NCBI GenBank assembly: GCA_002862125.1
Contig: PHSP01000001.1
Coordinates: 1,398,501 to 1,462,500 of the forward strand
Source of the DNA: Methylobacter sp. KS41
Lineage (GTDB): Bacteria > Pseudomonadota > Gammaproteobacteria > Methylococcales > Methylomonadaceae
Direction of reading: 5' to 3'
DNA length: 64,000 bases
In this document: positions 8,778-17,303 of the stretch, in pieces
Layout of the letters: every line of letters starts with the position of its first letter
Position numbering within the stretch: the stretch's first letter is position 1
Notes under the pieces: model-generated
Database searches by the model: none
The model's input: only the letters and a program-made list of their open reading frames with translations
Told to the model about the DNA's origin: nothing
Made by a program: the position numbers and the translations under genes

Positions 8778-9836
8778 ATGACATTGAAAATTGCGTTCAT
8801 CACCGACGCCTGGCATCCACAGATTAACGGCGTTGTGACTACCATCCAGAATACTTGTTCGGCTCTGGAACGTTCGGGACATCAAATTAAGCTCATAACT
8901 CCGGATCAGTTCAAGACAATTCCCTGCCCGAGTTACCCTTCCATTCGCTTGGCGCTTGCCTGTTATGGAAAATTAACAAGGCAGCTGGATGAGTTCAAGC
9001 CTCAACGCATTCATATCGCCACGGAAGGTCCCTTGGGGCTGGCGGCCCGGCGCTACTGCCTCAGCCGGAATCTGGCATTCACCACGTCGTTTCATACCTT
9101 ATTCGCGGAATACGTTAATTTGCGCTATAAAGTCCCATTGTCGTGGGGTTACGGTTTTTTACGCTGGTTTCATGCGCCTGCTAAAAAGGTCATGGTCGCG
9201 ACTCCCTCGGTAGAATCGGATTTGCTTGCAAGAGGATTTAAAAATACCCTGGTGCGCTGGTCTCGCGGCGTTAATCCGGATTTTTATTATCCAAGGGACA
9301 AGGCTTTCCTATCATTGCCCCGTCCTATATCGATGTTTGTCGGCAGAATAGCCATTGAAAAGAACATTCAAGCTTTTTTGTCCCTGGATATTCCGGGAAC
9401 AAAAATAGTGGTGGGAGACGGCCCTCAGCTGAATGAACTTAAAGCCGAATTCCCTGATGCGGTTTTTGTCGGTTTTAAATCGGGAGAACCCTTGGCAGAA
9501 CATGTGGCTGCCGCGGACGTGCTGGTATTTCCCAGCCTCACCGATACCTTCGGCATTGTCATGCTGGATGCACTGGCCAGCGGCGTACCCGTTGCGGCTT
9601 ATCCGGTAACCGGCCCATTGGATGTTATTACCAGCGATAAAGTAGGCAGGCTTGACGGGGATTTAAAAAAGGCGGTTACTGAAGCGTTGGAACTGGATGC
9701 GGATGACTGCCGGAATTTCGCCCTAAATTATTCCTGGGCTAAGTGCACAGAGCAATTTTTTAATAACCTTGTCCCTGCTGTTGAAGAAACTAAGCAAGTG
9801 GAGATTAATTCAGTCGCTGAGGATTTTGTAAAATAA
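8778..9836 (+). CDS. GT4-family glycosyltransferase
   Basis: A GT-B fold glycosyltransferase of family 4 (352 residues), related to those transferring mannosyl or glucosyl residues to lipids. It opens with IAFITDAWHPQINGVVTTI, the family's N-terminal sugar/acceptor loop, and has SFHTLFAEYVN and SRGVNPDFYYP further in. The C-terminal domain carries FVGRIAIEKN and PSLTDTFGIVMLDALASGVPV. The usual E-x7-E nucleotide-sugar motif is here D-x7-D, a conservative change at both ends. Start ATG at 8778 follows AGGGG. It is monocistronic; the acceptor cannot be deduced. Confidence 0.88.
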   Translation: MTLKIAFITDAWHPQINGVVTTIQNTCSALERSGHQIKLITPDQFKTIPCPSYPSIRLALACYGKLTRQLDEFKPQRIHIATEGPLGLAARRYCLSRNLAFTTSFHTLFAEYVNLRYKVPLSWGYGFLRWFHAPAKKVMVATPSVESDLLARGFKNTLVRWSRGVNPDFYYPRDKAFLSLPRPISMFVGRIAIEKNIQAFLSLDIPGTKIVVGDGPQLNELKAEFPDAVFVGFKSGEPLAEHVAAADVLVFPSLTDTFGIVMLDALASGVPVAAYPVTGPLDVITSDKVGRLDGDLKKAVTEALELDADDCRNFALNYSWAKCTEQFFNNLVPAVEETKQVEINSVAEDFVK

Positions 9837-9906
9837 CGGTTATGTTCGACTGGATGCTTGATACGCCTTTTTAGAAAGCGCAAAAAATCCTGGCACCTAA
9901 GTTTGC

Positions 9907-10004
9907 TAGGATGAATAGAACATGTAACTTGTAAAGCACGAAGTGAAACCCATCGCAGTGATGATTGATTATGGTGGGTTTTGGCTATCGCATCTACCCA
10001 TCCT
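9907..10004. repeat. Degenerate long palindromic repeat
   Basis: A roughly 98-bp imperfect inverted repeat between the glycosyltransferase and coaBC. The left half begins AGGATGAATAGA and contains GAAACCCATC; the right half contains GTGGGTTTTGGCTATCGC and ends TCTACCCATCCT. This layout resembles dispersed palindromes with AGGATGGGTAGA ends seen in many gammaproteobacterial genomes. It contains no gene. Confidence 0.5.
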
Positions 10005-10119
10005 GCTGCACTGCGAATCAATTCTTAGGTCATCAGACCTTCCCCCGTGCGTGTAAAATTTAGGCATGGAAGAATTTAACACTAATTGCCATAATAGACT
10101 TTTTTATACGTTTCCTGGC

Positions 10120-11349
10120 ATGACTATTAACAAGCACATTTTATTAGGCGTTAGCGGCGGCATTGCCGCGTACAAGTCCGCTGAATTAGTCAGGCTGCTG
10201 CGAAAACAGGGCGCCGAGGTGCGGGTGGTGATGACACAGTCCGCCATGCAGTTTATCAGTCCGTTAACGTTTCAGTCGCTTTCCGGCAATCCAGTGCATA
10301 GCGAATTGCTGGATGCCGATGCGGAAAATGCGATGGGGCACATCAGTCTGGCGCGCTGGGCTGATCTGTTGATTATCGCGCCGGCAACCGCCAATCTTAT
10401 TGCAAAATTGAGCCACGGTTTGGCTGACGATTTGCTGTCAACGCTTTATCTGGCGGCAACTTGTCCGGTTTACGTTGCGCCGGCAATGAATCAGGCGATG
10501 TGGAATAAAGCCGTCACTCAGGAGAATATTGAAAAAATCCGGCGTCATAGCGTCAGGGTTATCGGGCCTGAACAAGGCGATCAGGCCTGCGGTGAAACAG
10601 GCTTTGGCCGGATGTCCGAGCCTACCGGAATTTGCAGTTTTCTGGCACAGGCGCTGGAAGATCAAACACCGGCAGCAGCGCCATGCTTACATGGTCTGAA
10701 AGTGTTAATCAGCGCCGGTCCCACCCGCGAGCCATTAGACCCGGTGCGTTACATCACGAATAGAAGTTCCGGGAAAATGGGTTACGCGCTCGCGAAAGCC
10801 GCCTTAAATGCGGGCGCTGAGGTAACGCTGGTCAGCGGCCCTGTGGCGCTGGCAGCACCGGCAAACATCGAAGTCGTGAACGTGGAAACGGCCGCGCAAA
10901 TGCATGAGGCGGTTATGTCCAGAGCCCCGGATCATGCTATTTATATCGGCGCTGCGGCGGTTGCTGATTACAGTCCGGCCATTATGCAGCCGGAAAAAAT
11001 CAAAAAGCAGGATGAACAAACAACAATAATCTTGCAAAAAACCAAGGATATACTGGCTGAGGTCGCAAGACTCGATAAACGTCCGTTTACGGTTGGTTTT
11101 GCCGCTGAAACGCATAATCTTGAAGCGTATGCGCGAGACAAACTGGCGCGAAAAAAGCTGGATATGATTGCGGCAAACTGGGTGGGGCGTGAGCTGGGCG
11201 GTTTTGATAGCGAACAAAACGCCTTGCATGTTTTCTGGGAAAACGGCGGGGAAACCCTGGAGATGACCGATAAGACTCGCCTGGCGGAACAGTTAATCAG
11301 TTTAATCGCCGGGCGGATTAATACACCACTTAATAAAAAAGGCGAATGA
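10120..11349 (+). CDS. coaBC: Bifunctional phosphopantothenoylcysteine decarboxylase/synthase
   Basis: Makes 4'-phosphopantetheine precursor for coenzyme A: the CoaB domain joins cysteine to phosphopantothenate and the CoaC flavoprotein domain decarboxylates the product. From the ATG at 10120 (409 residues; E. coli about 406) the CoaC half has GVSGGIAAYKS, the histidine of GHISLARWADL, PAMNQAMW and the ACGETGFGRM loop; the CoaB half starts near residue 180 with SAGPTREPLDPVRYITNRSSGKMG and has GFAAET. The frame is open 18 codons upstream, but homologues start with the chosen MTINKHILLGVSGG. The commonly linked dut gene is absent. Confidence 0.95.
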   Translation: MTINKHILLGVSGGIAAYKSAELVRLLRKQGAEVRVVMTQSAMQFISPLTFQSLSGNPVHSELLDADAENAMGHISLARWADLLIIAPATANLIAKLSHGLADDLLSTLYLAATCPVYVAPAMNQAMWNKAVTQENIEKIRRHSVRVIGPEQGDQACGETGFGRMSEPTGICSFLAQALEDQTPAAAPCLHGLKVLISAGPTREPLDPVRYITNRSSGKMGYALAKAALNAGAEVTLVSGPVALAAPANIEVVNVETAAQMHEAVMSRAPDHAIYIGAAAVADYSPAIMQPEKIKKQDEQTTIILQKTKDILAEVARLDKRPFTVGFAAETHNLEAYARDKLARKKLDMIAANWVGRELGGFDSEQNALHVFWENGGETLEMTDKTRLAEQLISLIAGRINTPLNKKGE

Positions 11350-11375
11350 ATTTGCCCCTGCAAAAGCTTAACTTA

Positions 11376-11993
11376 TTATTTCCTCGCCTCTATCAATTTG
11401 ATAATATCACCGCTGCGCTCGTCAACCCGCACCGAGGCAAAACCGCAGGCTTTAACATTTTTTACCGTATTCCGGTTAATATTGGCGCCGAATAGTGCAA
11501 CAACTGCGGGGTTGATAAGGGTCATTACTTTTGCAAGCATGGCGTTTGAGCTCAACACATGCTCCAGCAATAAAATCTGACCGCCTGGCTTACAAACACG
11601 GTATAACTCTTTTAAGCCTTTAACCGGCAACGGCACCGAACAAAAAACAAAAGACCCGATCACTGTATCAAAACTGTTATCAGCAAAGGATAAAGACTGG
11701 ACATCCATCAGGTTAAGCTCAACGGAAGTATTTTTCCTGGCTTTTTTATGATCGGCCTGCTTGAGCATTTCCCGGCTAAAATCAATCGCGGTAATGCGCG
11801 CGCCGGCAGGATAAAAATCGAAATTTTTTCCGGTTCCAACGCCGACTTCAAGAATATGATAACCATCAACTTTCGCCCATAGCCGCTTGCGCCAGTTTTT
11901 AAAAAACAAGCCTTCCATTACCGCTTCCAAACCCTCAAAATAGGGAGCAATTCGATCATATTTTTTTTTGATTGCCGCGCTGTCTGATTTCAT
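11376..11993 (-). CDS. Class I SAM-dependent methyltransferase, PmtA/UbiE-like
   Basis: A 205-residue methyltransferase. SAM motif I is ILEVGVGTGKN near residues 47-57, the acidic motif is ITAIDFSREML, and FDTVIGSFVFCSVP plus the CKPGGQILLLEHV strand follow. The N-terminal pattern YDRIAPYFEGLEAVMEGLF and the late GANINRNTVKNV segment match the branch that includes bacterial phosphatidylethanolamine N-methyltransferases and related uncharacterised enzymes. Lipid methylation is therefore plausible but not proven. It is convergent with coaBC, ending 26 bases away. Confidence 0.8.
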   Translation of the reverse strand: MKSDSAAIKKKYDRIAPYFEGLEAVMEGLFFKNWRKRLWAKVDGYHILEVGVGTGKNFDFYPAGARITAIDFSREMLKQADHKKARKNTSVELNLMDVQSLSFADNSFDTVIGSFVFCSVPLPVKGLKELYRVCKPGGQILLLEHVLSSNAMLAKVMTLINPAVVALFGANINRNTVKNVKACGFASVRVDERSGDIIKLIEARK

Positions 11994-12173
11994 AATGATT
12001 TTGGGGTATGAATTAGGTTGCCGAATATTACAGCCTGAACTTAAGCTTCATCAACATTATTCTTGTCCGTCATGTAAAATAGGCTGCTTCCGGCGCTGCA
12101 GCCGGGAAAACAATGTATTCTCAAACAAGCATTTGAGAGCTGGAAATCAAGTATTTTTGGATTAGTTATAGAC

Positions 12174-12779
12174 GTGAAAGCACAACTAGAAGATTTGGTA
12201 CAGACGCGGCTCCCGACAGAACATGGCGAGTTCATTCTGCACTACTACAGCAATACTATTGATGACAAAGAGCATATAGCTCTGGTTAAAGGTGAGGTTG
12301 CAGACCGGGAAAATGTACCCGTGCGGATTCACTCAGAATGTTTTACCGGCGATGTCCTGGGCTCCAGGCGGTGCGATTGCGGCGAACAACTGGAAATGGC
12401 CATGCAGCTTATTAATGACGCGGGTTACGGCGTATTGATTTATCTGCGCCAGGAAGGGCGAGGCATAGGCTTGCTGAAAAAACTGCAGGCTTATAATTTA
12501 CAGGACAACGGCATGGATACCGTTGACGCCAATATTCACCTGGGGCATCTTGCCGATGAGAGAGAATACAGCATTGCCGCTTTAATGCTGGAAAAACTGC
12601 GGATAAAATCAATATTGCTGATGACCAACAACCCGAAGAAAATTGATGCGATGAAAAAACTGGGCATTAACGTGGCGGGCCGCATCCCCGTTGAAGTGGT
12701 AGCTCACAAGGATAATCTCGGATATTTAAAAACCAAGGCAAAAAAGATGGCGCACATGCTGTTCGAGCCTAAAAAGTAG
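12174..12779 (+). CDS. ribA: GTP cyclohydrolase II
   Basis: Catalyses the first step of riboflavin synthesis, opening the GTP imidazole ring to give diaminoribosylamino-pyrimidinone phosphate, formate and pyrophosphate. The 201-residue protein has the zinc-binding cysteines in SECFTGDVLGSRRCDCGEQL, the catalytic RQEGRGIGL block and a late MTNNPKKIDAMKKLGI segment, all intact. It is the stand-alone RibA rather than a RibBA fusion. The start is GTG at 12174 with a weak ribosome binding site. No FMN-riboswitch pattern was recognised in the 180 bases upstream. Confidence 0.95.
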   Translation: MKAQLEDLVQTRLPTEHGEFILHYYSNTIDDKEHIALVKGEVADRENVPVRIHSECFTGDVLGSRRCDCGEQLEMAMQLINDAGYGVLIYLRQEGRGIGLLKKLQAYNLQDNGMDTVDANIHLGHLADEREYSIAALMLEKLRIKSILLMTNNPKKIDAMKKLGINVAGRIPVEVVAHKDNLGYLKTKAKKMAHMLFEPKK

Positions 12780-12818
12780 CAGAGGCAATCTTTGCCCGGG
12801 ACAGCCTTGCTGTCACCC

Positions 12819-13991
12819 TTATGCAAGCTTCATTTCAACCAGCTTGACCCAATAAGCCGCACCCACCGGCAATATTGCATCGTTAAAATCATAATGCGGA
12901 TTATGCAGCAAACAGCTGTTTTCAGAAGAACCGTTGCCTATCCAGATATAACAGCCCGGTTTTTCTTGCAGCATGAAGGCAAAATCTTCCGAACCCATGC
13001 TGGGTATTGGCTGTTGATTGACACAATTCTCCCCGGCTATGGCTGTAGCCGCTTTTAGTGCGATAGCAGTTTCCCCTTCGGTATTAAAGGTGACTGGATA
13101 GCCCGCATTTTCCGGGTTAAAGCGAATGTCCGCGCTAACGTCAAATCCCTCGCACATGCTGTTAACCAATTGCGTGATTTTATTGGCGATGGTTGTTTGG
13201 ACCTCGCTGCTGAAACACCTGAAAGTGCCTCGTAACACCACTGATTCCGGTATTGCATTCCAGGTATTTCCTGCATGAATCTGGGTAATACTGACAACTG
13301 CGGAATCGGCCGGGTTAATGGTTCTACTGACAATGGTTTGCAAGGCGTTGATCACTTGAGCGGAAGCAACAATGGCATCATTGCCTAAATGCGGCATCGC
13401 CGCATGAGTCGCCTGCCCGGTAAGGGTGATTTCAAAACAATCAAACGATGCCATCATTGCGCCTGACTTAACGGCAAAATGGCCTAAGGGGATGTCCGGA
13501 AAGTTGTGCATGCCAAAGACACAATCAGCCGGAAATTTTTCAAATAGGCCGTCATCCATCATCTGTCTGGCGCCAGCGCGGCCTTCCTCGGCAGGCTGAA
13601 AAATAAAATACACCGTGCCGTTGAAGCGGCTGTTTTCAGATAAATACTTGGCCGCGCCCAGCAGCATCGCCGAATGGCCATCATGACCGCATGCATGCAT
13701 TTTGCCATCGTGTCGGGACCGGTATGCAAAAGTGTTCTTTTCTTCAATGAACAAAGCATCCATGTCGGCGCGCAGCGCTATTTTTTTGCTGCTGCTGCCT
13801 GCCGATAGCTTGGCAACAACGCCTGTCCCGCCTAGCCCCTGATGAACGTCCAGTCCGAAGCTTGTCAGTTTCCCGGCGATAAATTTTGCCGTTTCGGTTT
13901 CTTCAAAAGCGGTTTCAGGAAACTGATGCAGATGCTGACGCCATTGGCGCATATCCGCGTGTAGTTTCTGAATATCATTCACTATAGTCAT
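12819..13991 (-). CDS. M20-family amidohydrolase (hippurate/IAA-amino acid hydrolase type)
   Basis: A 390-residue cytoplasmic metallo-amidohydrolase of the M20D group, which hydrolyse N-acyl amino acids. The di-metal site is visible: HACGHDGHSAMLLGA, then FQPAEEGRAGARQMM with the catalytic Glu pair, and GMHNFPDIPLG with the next His; the final metal-binding region is SMGSEDFAFML and the C-terminal His is in NPHYDFND. I chose the ATG at 13991 (MTIVNDIQKLHADMRQWR), the typical family start, over an open frame 31 codons longer. Convergent with ribA. Substrate is not predictable. Confidence 0.9.
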   Translation of the reverse strand: MTIVNDIQKLHADMRQWRQHLHQFPETAFEETETAKFIAGKLTSFGLDVHQGLGGTGVVAKLSAGSSSKKIALRADMDALFIEEKNTFAYRSRHDGKMHACGHDGHSAMLLGAAKYLSENSRFNGTVYFIFQPAEEGRAGARQMMDDGLFEKFPADCVFGMHNFPDIPLGHFAVKSGAMMASFDCFEITLTGQATHAAMPHLGNDAIVASAQVINALQTIVSRTINPADSAVVSITQIHAGNTWNAIPESVVLRGTFRCFSSEVQTTIANKITQLVNSMCEGFDVSADIRFNPENAGYPVTFNTEGETAIALKAATAIAGENCVNQQPIPSMGSEDFAFMLQEKPGCYIWIGNGSSENSCLLHNPHYDFNDAILPVGAAYWVKLVEMKLA

Positions 13992-14628
13992 GGTCAACCG
14001 GTCTGAATCCAATAAAGCCATCATGCTACAACCAAAGCGGCTTAAAATAAAACGATTGTTGGCGGCAGTGTGTATCGAAACCACGAGCTTTCAACTTAAG
14101 ACGGGACTGTTTAATGTTAAGCGGTTCGTGGCAGCCTTTTGGAGCGTCACTCAAGAGAGCCTTGCCGAACCATGAACAGCTTAAACGTCCGCCCTTCGAC
14201 AAGCTCTGGGCGAACGGTTAAGCATCGGCTGACCGCCTTAGAACGGCCAATAGCTGACAACTTCATTTAGACAGTTGGTGACAGCTGTTGAACGGATAGC
14301 TGACTGCTTGGTCAGTCGAACCACTCATTTCAACCCACATGGCAATAACCGTGCTCCAGTCAAGCGCAAAGTCAACATTTACTTTTTGACACCATTCGTT
14401 GTTGTCAAGAATAACAGCGGCAATTTACAGGTATGTTCAAGGACTATTTGGAGTAGTAAGGTACTGAGCAATTTGCATTTACGTAGGGCCAAATGTTAAT
14501 AAAAATACTCAGTAGAAAAGCTAAAGTGTTGGTGCTATAGTAAGCTTTTGATGCCAATGGTTTACTAAGTCATATTGATATGGCAAAGCAAAGTTAGTTT
14601 AAACAATTATTCCAGGAAAAATATATTC
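13992..14628. other. Intergenic region at the island border
   Basis: About 640 bases without a credible gene between the M20 hydrolase and the first lipoprotein. It contains one copy of a dispersed palindromic repeat (14187-14217) and then AT-rich sequence that becomes typical of the downstream island. The first lipoprotein's ribosome binding site AGGA is at 14614-14617. A 74-codon frame at 14275-14499 has no coding character. Confidence 0.4.
14187..14217. repeat. Dispersed palindrome with TTCGACAAGCTC core
   Basis: The imperfect inverted repeat has arms CCGCCC and GGGCGAACGG around TTCGACAAGCTCT. Very similar elements (GCCCTTCGACAAGCTC with complementary flanks) are widespread intergenic repeats in many proteobacterial genomes. 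A single copy was noticed in this window, at the edge of the AT-rich lipoprotein island. Confidence 0.6.
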
Positions 14629-15318
14629 ATGGTAATGAATGTTTCTAAAATAATTTTAATTATTGGAGCTTGCCTAATTTTTGCCTTTGGTTGTACAAAT
14701 ATTCAAGTTCAAAAAGATAGAAAAATCGCAACTGATATCAAAGCCAATGAAAAAGTGAGCTTTATCTTTGATCGCTCTTCTATAAAGGATATTAAAGATG
14801 TTCAGGAACTTGAGGAAAAAATAGAAGTTTGCATAGGCAAGGCTTTAAAAAAATTAAACCCTCCTATTCAGACTGTTTCGGCTGAAAAATTCAGAAATAC
14901 CGTGTTCCCAGGACTCGATTACCTAGCAGTTCCAAGTAGTTTAGATTCATTAACGACACTCTTACAGACAGCTTCCTTTAAAGAGCGCATTAATATATTG
15001 GGGCTTCGCTATCTTTTGATTTTAAAACATGAATATTCCAGTAATAGCGAACCAATTGGTGGTTGTGTTGGGGGTGGTGCCGGTGGTTTATGTTTGGCAT
15101 TTCTTGTCTGGAATAACGAAACTAAAATATCTGCTACTATCCTTGATCTTACAAAGAACTGTAGTGCTGGAGAAGTAAAAGCCCAGGCAATAGGACGCCC
15201 GTGGGTAGGCATTGTTCTTGTTTTTCCTCTTGGATTTCCGGCTTTTTCCGAAGGGCCAGCGTGTGATGCTTTAGGCAAACAAGTAGCAAACTTTGTTGGT
15301 GGAAATCATAAAAAATAA
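14629..15318 (+). CDS. Predicted lipoprotein, unknown family
   Basis: About 229 residues from the ATG at 14629 (a second ATG at 14635 is equally possible). A lipoprotein signal peptide is clear: lysine, hydrophobic IILIIGACLIFAFG and a lipobox Cys in FGCTN. A middle region is predicted mixed alpha/beta, followed by a glycine-rich hydrophobic stretch GGCVGGGAGGLCLAFLVW that may be a hairpin insertion into membrane. I do not recognise the family. It is the first of five consecutive same-strand lipoprotein genes and is distinctly AT-rich compared with the flanking chromosome. Confidence 0.7.
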   Translation: MVMNVSKIILIIGACLIFAFGCTNIQVQKDRKIATDIKANEKVSFIFDRSSIKDIKDVQELEEKIEVCIGKALKKLNPPIQTVSAEKFRNTVFPGLDYLAVPSSLDSLTTLLQTASFKERINILGLRYLLILKHEYSSNSEPIGGCVGGGAGGLCLAFLVWNNETKISATILDLTKNCSAGEVKAQAIGRPWVGIVLVFPLGFPAFSEGPACDALGKQVANFVGGNHKK

Positions 15319-15365
15319 CGGTAAAACCGAAAAGTATGACTAGTTTTGAGCATTGACAAAATATT

Positions 15366-15857
15366 ATGAAAAGCATCTTATTGGTGATAGTTATTCTGCT
15401 AACGAGCTGCGTTACTCAGTCTGCAAATCAATATATCAACACCTTTGATGTTACTAAATATAAAACTATTCAAATAGAACCTTGTATAGATCGCACTAAA
15501 AATTCAGCATCTAGAGATATTGCCGGTGAGGCCACGAAAAGTCTTCGTGAAAAAATTTCAGAATCAGGGCTTTTTGAAATAAAGGATATTGGTGAACTGA
15601 TGTTAACTTGCGATGTTGAACGCTTTGTCGAGGGTAGTGCCTTTAAACGCTGGCTTATGCCGGGCTGGGGAGCTACAAAAGCAAAAATTACCGTCATGAT
15701 TTGGGAAAAATCTAGCCAGACCGTACTGACGGTGTTATCCAGTGTAGCAACTGTTGAATCTGGGGGCTTATATACTTTGGGGGCCGATCAATACATAATA
15801 GGTGTTGCAATTGATGACATAGTTACACAGCTGAAAAGGGTATCCAAGCGCAGTTGA
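15366..15857 (+). CDS. Predicted lipoprotein, DUF4410-like
   Basis: A 163-residue protein with a short lipoprotein signal, MKSILLVIVILLTSC, giving Cys15 as the lipidated residue. The mature part (YKTIQIEPC, then a helix with SLREKISESGLFEI, then LMLTCDVERFVEGSAFKRWLMPGWGATKAKITVMIWE) resembles DUF4410-type lipoproteins, in which a turnover of conserved glycine-rich residues precedes a transmembrane-like beta pair. Function unknown. It lies 47 bases after the preceding lipoprotein gene and 52 before the next, so one transcript is likely. Confidence 0.75.
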   Translation: MKSILLVIVILLTSCVTQSANQYINTFDVTKYKTIQIEPCIDRTKNSASRDIAGEATKSLREKISESGLFEIKDIGELMLTCDVERFVEGSAFKRWLMPGWGATKAKITVMIWEKSSQTVLTVLSSVATVESGGLYTLGADQYIIGVAIDDIVTQLKRVSKRS

Positions 15858-15909
15858 TTAAATAATAATGCTTGGTAAAGCATTCCATTAGCCCTAGAGG
15901 AAAGCGCTT

Positions 15910-16296
15910 ATGAAACAAATATTCCGAAAGTTAGTTTTTATATTATTGCTAATATGTTTTATACCTGCATGCACCCCTGAAAAAATATTAGCTGGTCCAT
16001 TTTTAAAACTATCTTCTATAGAGACTAATCTCAAAAAGGGGATATCCACTAAAATGGATGTCCAACGAATTCTAGGAGCTCCGCAAGGCTTCGGCGGTGC
16101 AGAATTTCCAGTGAAAACCGAAGAACATGAAGTATGGTTTTACCAGAGCATTCAAGTTGATAATATAAGATCTCAGCAGTCTTATATTACGATGGACATG
16201 GATCAAAAGGTGCTTTTGGTTTTCTTTACGAAAGGGTTATTCGATGGTTTTCTTTGGTTTACTGGCACAATAAAAGGCACAGGCCATGAAATATAG
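15910..16296 (+). CDS. BamE/SmpA-like lipoprotein, paralogue 1
   Basis: A 128-residue predicted lipoprotein: hydrophobic FRKLVFILLLICFIPAC with a lipobox Cys. The mature domain follows the BamE/SmpA pattern: a helix-turn, KKGISTKMDVQRILGAPQGFGG, then beta strands EVWFYQS and KVLLVFFTKGLFDGFLWF. It shares GxSTxxDVxxxLGxPxGxG with the two following genes, so the three arose by duplication. BamE itself belongs to the outer-membrane assembly machine, but these proteins are divergent and a BAM role is not implied. Ribosome binding site: AGAGGAAA before the ATG. Confidence 0.75.
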   Translation: MKQIFRKLVFILLLICFIPACTPEKILAGPFLKLSSIETNLKKGISTKMDVQRILGAPQGFGGAEFPVKTEEHEVWFYQSIQVDNIRSQQSYITMDMDQKVLLVFFTKGLFDGFLWFTGTIKGTGHEI

Positions 16297-16672
16297 CTCA
16301 TTATTCTTTATAACCCGGCGATTTATATTATCGGTATTATTGGCGGGACTGTTATCTGCTTGTGCTCCAACTGTAAAGTTCGGTGTACCCCCGAAAGTTG
16401 ACCGACTTAGTAGCCTCAAAATAGGTAAATCATCGAAAGCAGACGTATTGATGACACTTGGCGAACCGCGCGGGCGTGGCGCAACTCGGTTTTCAAAAGC
16501 CGTTTCTGAAAAATATGGCTTAGCCGACTATCACGATATTTGGTTTTACGAATACCTTGTGTCTGATGGTAAAAATGTAAATTTAAAGTTCTTATTAGTT
16601 TTTCTGGACCAGGATCGCTACAGCGGGAATTTCTGGTTTTCTTCCTCTGAATTAATAGAAGTGGAGCGATGA
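16286..16672 (+). CDS. BamE/SmpA-like lipoprotein, paralogue 2
   Basis: A 128-residue lipoprotein whose start overlaps the preceding gene by 11 bases, so translation is probably coupled. Signal: RRFILSVLLAGLLSAC with lipobox LSAC. Mature domain: LKIGKSSKADVLMTLGEPRGRG, then DIWFYEYLV and FLLVFLDQDRYSGNFWF, the same order of elements as its two neighbours. The conserved end pattern (aromatic LVF, then DG/SG and WF) suggests a shared beta sheet. Function unknown. Confidence 0.75.
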   Translation: MKYSSLFFITRRFILSVLLAGLLSACAPTVKFGVPPKVDRLSSLKIGKSSKADVLMTLGEPRGRGATRFSKAVSEKYGLADYHDIWFYEYLVSDGKNVNLKFLLVFLDQDRYSGNFWFSSSELIEVER

Positions 16673-17088
16673 GGATGTTTAGCTTTTTAAACAACGTTCA
16701 TCTATCAGTAGACAAACGTATAACTTTCCCGAAAGTTACTCTGGCTATGTGTTCAATAGCAATTATTGTCGTTACGCAACTGACCGCTTGTAATGTCGCC
16801 GTTCGAGCGGGCAATAAGCCAAACATTTCGGCACTTGAAAATGCCCTTACAACTGGCGTATCAACTGAACAAGAGGTACTTAAATCGCTGGGAACACCGA
16901 CCGGTAAAGGGCGCGAAATGTTGCCTTTCATGGAAGCACCTCGGGATATGTGGACTTATTATTATGAAGAAGGTGATTTAAATGATGATCGTCGCCTATT
17001 CTTGTTTGTTTTTTTTGATAACGGACGTTATGACGGCTATATGTGGTTTTCCAGCTTACCCGAATTCCAGCCAAACTCTAGCCATTAA
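16669..17088 (+). CDS. BamE/SmpA-like lipoprotein, paralogue 3
   Basis: A 139-residue predicted lipoprotein overlapping the previous stop codon (ATGA). A longer N-terminal region precedes the hydrophobic stretch and lipobox LTAC (Cys near residue 41). Mature domain: LTTGVSTEQEVLKSLGTPTGKGREM, MWTYYYEEG and RLFLFVFFDNGRYDGYMWF, clearly homologous to paralogues 1 and 2. It ends the five-gene run; a palindromic hairpin follows at 17112-17140. Confidence 0.75.
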   Translation: MRMFSFLNNVHLSVDKRITFPKVTLAMCSIAIIVVTQLTACNVAVRAGNKPNISALENALTTGVSTEQEVLKSLGTPTGKGREMLPFMEAPRDMWTYYYEEGDLNDDRRLFLFVFFDNGRYDGYMWFSSLPEFQPNSSH

Positions 17089-17111
17089 GTATTTAAATAT
17101 TCTTTAATGGA

Positions 17112-17140
17112 GCGGCAGCTTTCGAAAGCTTTGCAGCCGC
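17112..17140 (+). terminator. Possible hairpin after the lipoprotein genes
   Basis: GCGGC at 17112-17116 pairs with GCCGC at 17136-17140 around the self-complementary AGCTTTCGAAAGCT, leaving a small bulge. No strong U-tract follows, so termination would be weak or Rho-assisted. Its position just after the last lipoprotein gene is the main support. Confidence 0.35.
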
Positions 17141-17303
17141 TTAAATAACGATATTAAAGGTCGGCTAAGGGTTGATTTTGCTTCTTCAATCCTGACAGAG
17201 CAAGTGCGAACAATAAAAGACAACTACAAAAATCGAAATAATGCCTTATGCCAGCGAGGAAATAGACATTAAACTTTGAAGCTGAGTTTATAATTGTGCA
17301 TAT

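Noticed and set aside
12000-12173. FMN riboswitch upstream of ribA
   Set aside because: The conserved RFN-element junctions were not recognisable in the leader.
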